Shown: positions 61,016-64,000 of the stretch, one piece after another
How the letters are laid out: each line of letters starts with the position of its first letter
How positions within the stretch are numbered: the stretch's first letter is position 1
NCBI GenBank assembly: GCA_030429955.1
Contig: JAUIGO010000001.1
Span: 1-64,000 of the forward strand
Direction: 5' to 3'
Source: Bacteroidia bacterium
Lineage (GTDB): Bacteria > Bacteroidota > Bacteroidia > Flavobacteriales > Flavobacteriaceae
Length of the DNA: 64,000 nt
Made by a program: the position numbers and the translations under genes
Notes under the pieces: generated by a model
What the model was told of the DNA's origin: nothing
The model's database searches: none
What the model saw: only the letters and a program-made list of their open reading frames with translations

Positions 61016-64000
61016 TTATTTTCTTTTTATGGCTTTTTTGGTTATCACAGAACCATTACTTAATTTAACTTTAGCCAAGTATGTCGCCTGACTTAAATTG
61101 CTTAATGAGAATGTTTGTGAGTTGCCTTGTGCATCTAATTGATAAAGCGTTCTGCCCAATAAATCAACAATCTCAATAGATTTCATTTCATATTGGCTAG
61201 ATACTTTAAATTGCACATTACCATTAGGTAATTCAATAATTTGTAATGTATTCTTATCAATTTTTACTTCGCCTACACTTAAAGCATCTTCAGTAAACAC
61301 AATCTCAAATCGGTCAGTGAATTCCCCAACTTCAGAAGTAAAACTATAATCTGATTCTTTAAGATTGTGAGTTTTATTAAGTAGATTATCCTTTATAAAA
61401 ATATCATTTTGATTCATGAAGCTTCCTTCCAGCTGAGGAATTGAAAACTTATATAAAGTCGCTTCATCAATAGACGTATCAAAGCCTAAAGGAATAACCT
61501 CATCTAAGGTCAGACTTTCAGGACTTTTTCCTTGGATGGCAAATTGCCTCTCTGACGAATCAATAACACTGTACAACATTGCATAAGTTCCAGTTGATAA
61601 ATTACGTGGTGTATCAAAACTCCAACCATCATAAGCATCAGTTGCTCCATTAACATAGGCCACAGCAATTTGACTAAACACACCATTGTCTGATGACATA
61701 TTTAACCACAAGATATTCTTTTCATATACATTGTTTGAATCTGTAGTTTTAATATTTTGAGAACCATCATTGGCTTCAAAAAACTGAGTGTTATCTCCTG
61801 TTCTTCGCATACTATTGGTAAAAACTATATTAGCAGAAGTTATAGTGTTTTCAGAAGTACTCAAACTTTCAGTGAGCGCAACAAAGAATCCTTGCCCAGA
61901 AGGAATATAGGGATCAGGTATTATACCACTAGTGCCTGCTATTTCTGTTGCTCTATTAATGATAGCATAATCAGACTGAGCAAAGTTTATTTGTTCATTA
62001 CCATTATTATTAGCATCAGGAGCAACTGATTGGGACCATAAAAAGATGGCACCTTCTGTTTCACCATTAATAGGAGGAGTAAGAGGCACATCTGCGATGT
62101 TAGCGTTAAAAAAGTCATCCACACTAATGGCAGAAGGATAAGGGTTGCCAATAAAATTCCAATTGTTATCGTTTATTTCGTTATTGTTTTTATAAAGTGT
62201 AACCGTAATATCACCTGTATTTAAAGCACCAGAGAATACTGTACTATTATCAGAATAAAGCCCAGAAGGAGGTACACCAGCTGTGGTTACTGCATAGCCT
62301 CTGCCTATTTCCATAGCACCAGAAGCGTATTGCCAATCATCACCATTATCATCAATATCATCTTGGCCAACTGTTACAGCATTATTATTTCCGACTTCAA
62401 TTTCATTATCTAAAAAGTTAGCTGCTTCAAAATAGTAACGTCTATTCCCAACTGGAGATGGAAATACGTTTGAAATATCTTCACCAAATCCAGGATTACT
62501 CGGATTATTTACAGGCGAACTCCAATAGGTATAATTAATTTGAGAAATATCTGAATCAAATGTTGCAGTATGTTTATTAACTGTAGCAATTCCTGCTCCA
62601 GAATTGGTAAACGTTCCAGCAGCAGCTCCATCACCTCGTTGTACAAAAGACCCACGTGTTTGTATATCAATTGTGCCATGATTTGTAACATTATTTTCAA
62701 TACTGACATATGTGCCATTTGTAATAGTTAAAGTGGCTGAAGAATTTATTTCACACTCACAAGCTTCAATGTTACCATAAGTTGCTGTTGAGTAATCTCC
62801 TGCTATAATAGCTTTTTGCGAAGAGGTTGGTGCAGTTGTAATGTTATTGTTCATATCTCTCCAATTATTACTTATAGCTCCCCAGGTTTTTACTGAAGGA
62901 ATTTTTCCAGTTAAAAGGACATCATCTATAGCCCAAACTTCATCAAATCGGTTATTTTTTAAAGTTATCCTTACCATAAGATTACTTACACTTGGTAAGC
63001 CAACAACATTAATTGTACTATATCCTTCAGTGGTTTGGAATTGACCACCAACAGAAGGTGTAAATGGAGATTCAATAGTATTATTATTGTCATAAGTTAC
63101 AGAAGCTATTCCAGTTCCAGAAGTAAAAGACCATCTGGAATTGGTTCTTCCTGTTACTTGAACTTCATCAGACCAGGTGGTTCCATTGTCTTCGCTAATT
63201 GACACAATAACATCGTCACTATCCAAACCACTTAATGAACTCGATTTTGAAAACGCACCTACACGAATGCTTAGTTCAATATCATCGTAACCTTGAGTGT
63301 CAATACTGGAAAATTCTAGGTAAGCATACGCCCAATTGGTATCTACAGTGTTGTTCAATTGAAAACTCTTATTGCCTAAATAAAGAGGAGAATTGCCACC
63401 ATCACCAACAGCACCATAACCTGTGCCACCAGCAATAGAAACTGTAGAAGCATAAGTTTGTGTGTTTGTAAACGACCAAGTTGGAGTAGCTGGTGAATCT
63501 TCAAAATCTTGTATAGCAATTGTTTGTACCTGATCAGAAACACAGATAATATAATTAACTCCAATCCCTCTAACACTAAAGGTATAAGGACTCTCGCCAC
63601 CAGTACCATCATTATGCGTTATTGTAATAACAGCATCTTTAATACCTATAGTTGTTGGTGAAAACTCAATTTGTAGAGGAGAATTTGAATCTGCTGGTAT
63701 AGTTATTCCAGTTGGTGAAATAATTGTAAAATCAGCAGCATCAGGACCTGTTAATGTAATGTTTGAAATGGTTAAAGCTTGATTGCCTATATTTTCAAGC
63801 GAAAAAGTTTTAGATATTACCTCAGAAGTATTGATGTTTGCTTCACCAAAAATAGTAAAATTATTAGTGCTAAGTTCTGGAATCCCGCTACCACTTGGAA
63901 TAGAAATGCTATTGCCTTTAACATTAATTTCTCTACCATTTCCGATACCATTAATAGCAAAAGTAAAAGGGTCTTCAGCATCAGTTACGTCATTATTTTC
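61016..64000 (-). CDS. T9SS-sorted surface protein with choice-of-anchor-D-like domains (5' end outside window)
   Basis: The reading frame stays open from the stop at 61016 to the right edge; I checked codon by codon beyond 63358. At least 994 residues are present and the N-terminus is missing. The edge-proximal part shows Hydin/choice-of-anchor-D-type repeats (KTFSLENIGNQALTISNITL and FTIISPTGITIPADSNS, then IEFSPTTIGIKDAVITITHN). Beta-rich domains with WAIDDVLLTG follow, and then a type A T9SS sorting domain ending LGRTLYQLDAQG to YLAKVKLSNGSVITKKAIKRK. It is exported by T9SS and probably anchored on the cell surface or released; adhesin or enzyme scaffold are both possible. Confidence 0.85.
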   Translation of the reverse strand, partial: ENNDVTDAEDPFTFAINGIGNGREINVKGNSISIPSGSGIPELSTNNFTIFGEANINTSEVISKTFSLENIGNQALTISNITLTGPDAADFTIISPTGITIPADSNSPLQIEFSPTTIGIKDAVITITHNDGTGGESPYTFSVRGIGVNYIICVSDQVQTIAIQDFEDSPATPTWSFTNTQTYASTVSIAGGTGYGAVGDGGNSPLYLGNKSFQLNNTVDTNWAYAYLEFSSIDTQGYDDIELSIRVGAFSKSSSLSGLDSDDVIVSISEDNGTTWSDEVQVTGRTNSRWSFTSGTGIASVTYDNNNTIESPFTPSVGGQFQTTEGYSTINVVGLPSVSNLMVRITLKNNRFDEVWAIDDVLLTGKIPSVKTWGAISNNWRDMNNNITTAPTSSQKAIIAGDYSTATYGNIEACECEINSSATLTITNGTYVSIENNVTNHGTIDIQTRGSFVQRGDGAAAGTFTNSGAGIATVNKHTATFDSDISQINYTYWSSPVNNPSNPGFGEDISNVFPSPVGNRRYYFEAANFLDNEIEVGNNNAVTVGQDDIDDNGDDWQYASGAMEIGRGYAVTTAGVPPSGLYSDNSTVFSGALNTGDITVTLYKNNNEINDNNWNFIGNPYPSAISVDDFFNANIADVPLTPPINGETEGAIFLWSQSVAPDANNNGNEQINFAQSDYAIINRATEIAGTSGIIPDPYIPSGQGFFVALTESLSTSENTITSANIVFTNSMRRTGDNTQFFEANDGSQNIKTTDSNNVYEKNILWLNMSSDNGVFSQIAVAYVNGATDAYDGWSFDTPRNLSTGTYAMLYSVIDSSERQFAIQGKSPESLTLDEVIPLGFDTSIDEATLYKFSIPQLEGSFMNQNDIFIKDNLLNKTHNLKESDYSFTSEVGEFTDRFEIVFTEDALSVGEVKIDKNTLQIIELPNGNVQFKVSSQYEMKSIEIVDLLGRTLYQLDAQGNSQTFSLSNLSQATYLAKVKLSNGSVITKKAIKRK

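Noticed and set aside
1-64000. CRISPR arrays, tRNA or rRNA genes, phage modules
   Set aside because: I looked for regularly spaced repeats, tRNA-like cloverleaf motifs and phage structural genes on both strands and saw none.

Overview
This window is an AT-rich chromosomal segment from a member of the Bacteroidota, almost certainly a marine-type Flavobacteriaceae. The grounds are TAnnTTTG-type -7 boxes with a TTG about 20 nt upstream, few Shine-Dalgarno sequences, a complete BatA-E aerotolerance-type operon, a PorZ-like type IX secretion (T9SS) protein plus a T9SS-sorted cargo protein, THC0290_0291-family and DUF2490 outer-membrane proteins, and A/T-flanked hairpin terminators between convergent genes. 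I see no rRNA, tRNA or CRISPR array.

Layout. 1-1400 is accessory DNA: the last 30 codons of an IS110-like transposase, a 314-nt non-coding stretch with nested inverted repeats, and a lone lipoprotein alpha/beta hydrolase gene. 1.4-3.6 kb holds DNA polymerase IV, a CYTH protein and a YciI-like lipoprotein. 3.6-14.6 kb is a leftward block for periplasmic defence and cell wall: alpha-2-macroglobulin, an SH3 protein, a small monooxygenase-fold protein, a DUF559 nuclease-like gene among composite hairpin repeats, penicillin-binding protein 1C and an EEP-family phosphoesterase. 14.8-20.5 kb holds an ALDH7-type dehydrogenase, a lipoprotein, a frameshifted outer-membrane protein, an AlbA_2/Schlafen-type protein, an HD protein and an SDR. 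20.6-29.8 kb is the MoxR-DUF58-BatD-like-BatA-B-C-D-E operon. 29.9-34.3 kb is an inorganic-carbon module: a small secreted protein, beta-carbonic anhydrase, DUF2490 barrel, SulP transporter and a second beta-carbonic anhydrase. 34.4-42.7 kb holds CvpA, pheS, an S9 dipeptidyl peptidase, an AssT-like arylsulfotransferase facing a P-loop sulfotransferase, and gpsA. 42.8-47.6 kb holds a lipoprotein behind a sigma-54-like promoter, a Kbp/LysM protein, and nadD-gmk-yicC. 47.7-55.4 kb holds small metabolic and stress genes, a CPA1 antiporter, cystathionine gamma-synthase and gdhA. 55.5-64.0 kb holds PorZ-recO-TonB receptor and the C-terminal part of a large T9SS-sorted surface protein that runs off the window.

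Most of the window is ordinary core flavobacterial DNA. The most unusual structure is at 6952-7709. Three copies of a composite repeat differ in stem sequence but each keeps perfect complementarity. They bracket a DUF559 gene whose last codons lie inside one copy, and another copy supplies the stop codon of the next gene upstream. A different palindrome is inserted in frame inside that same neighbour. Other points worth a second look are the structured region after the IS110 remnant, a sigma-54-like promoter at 42760, and a 12-bp direct repeat spaced 21 bp apart across the promoter of the gene divergent from gdhA.
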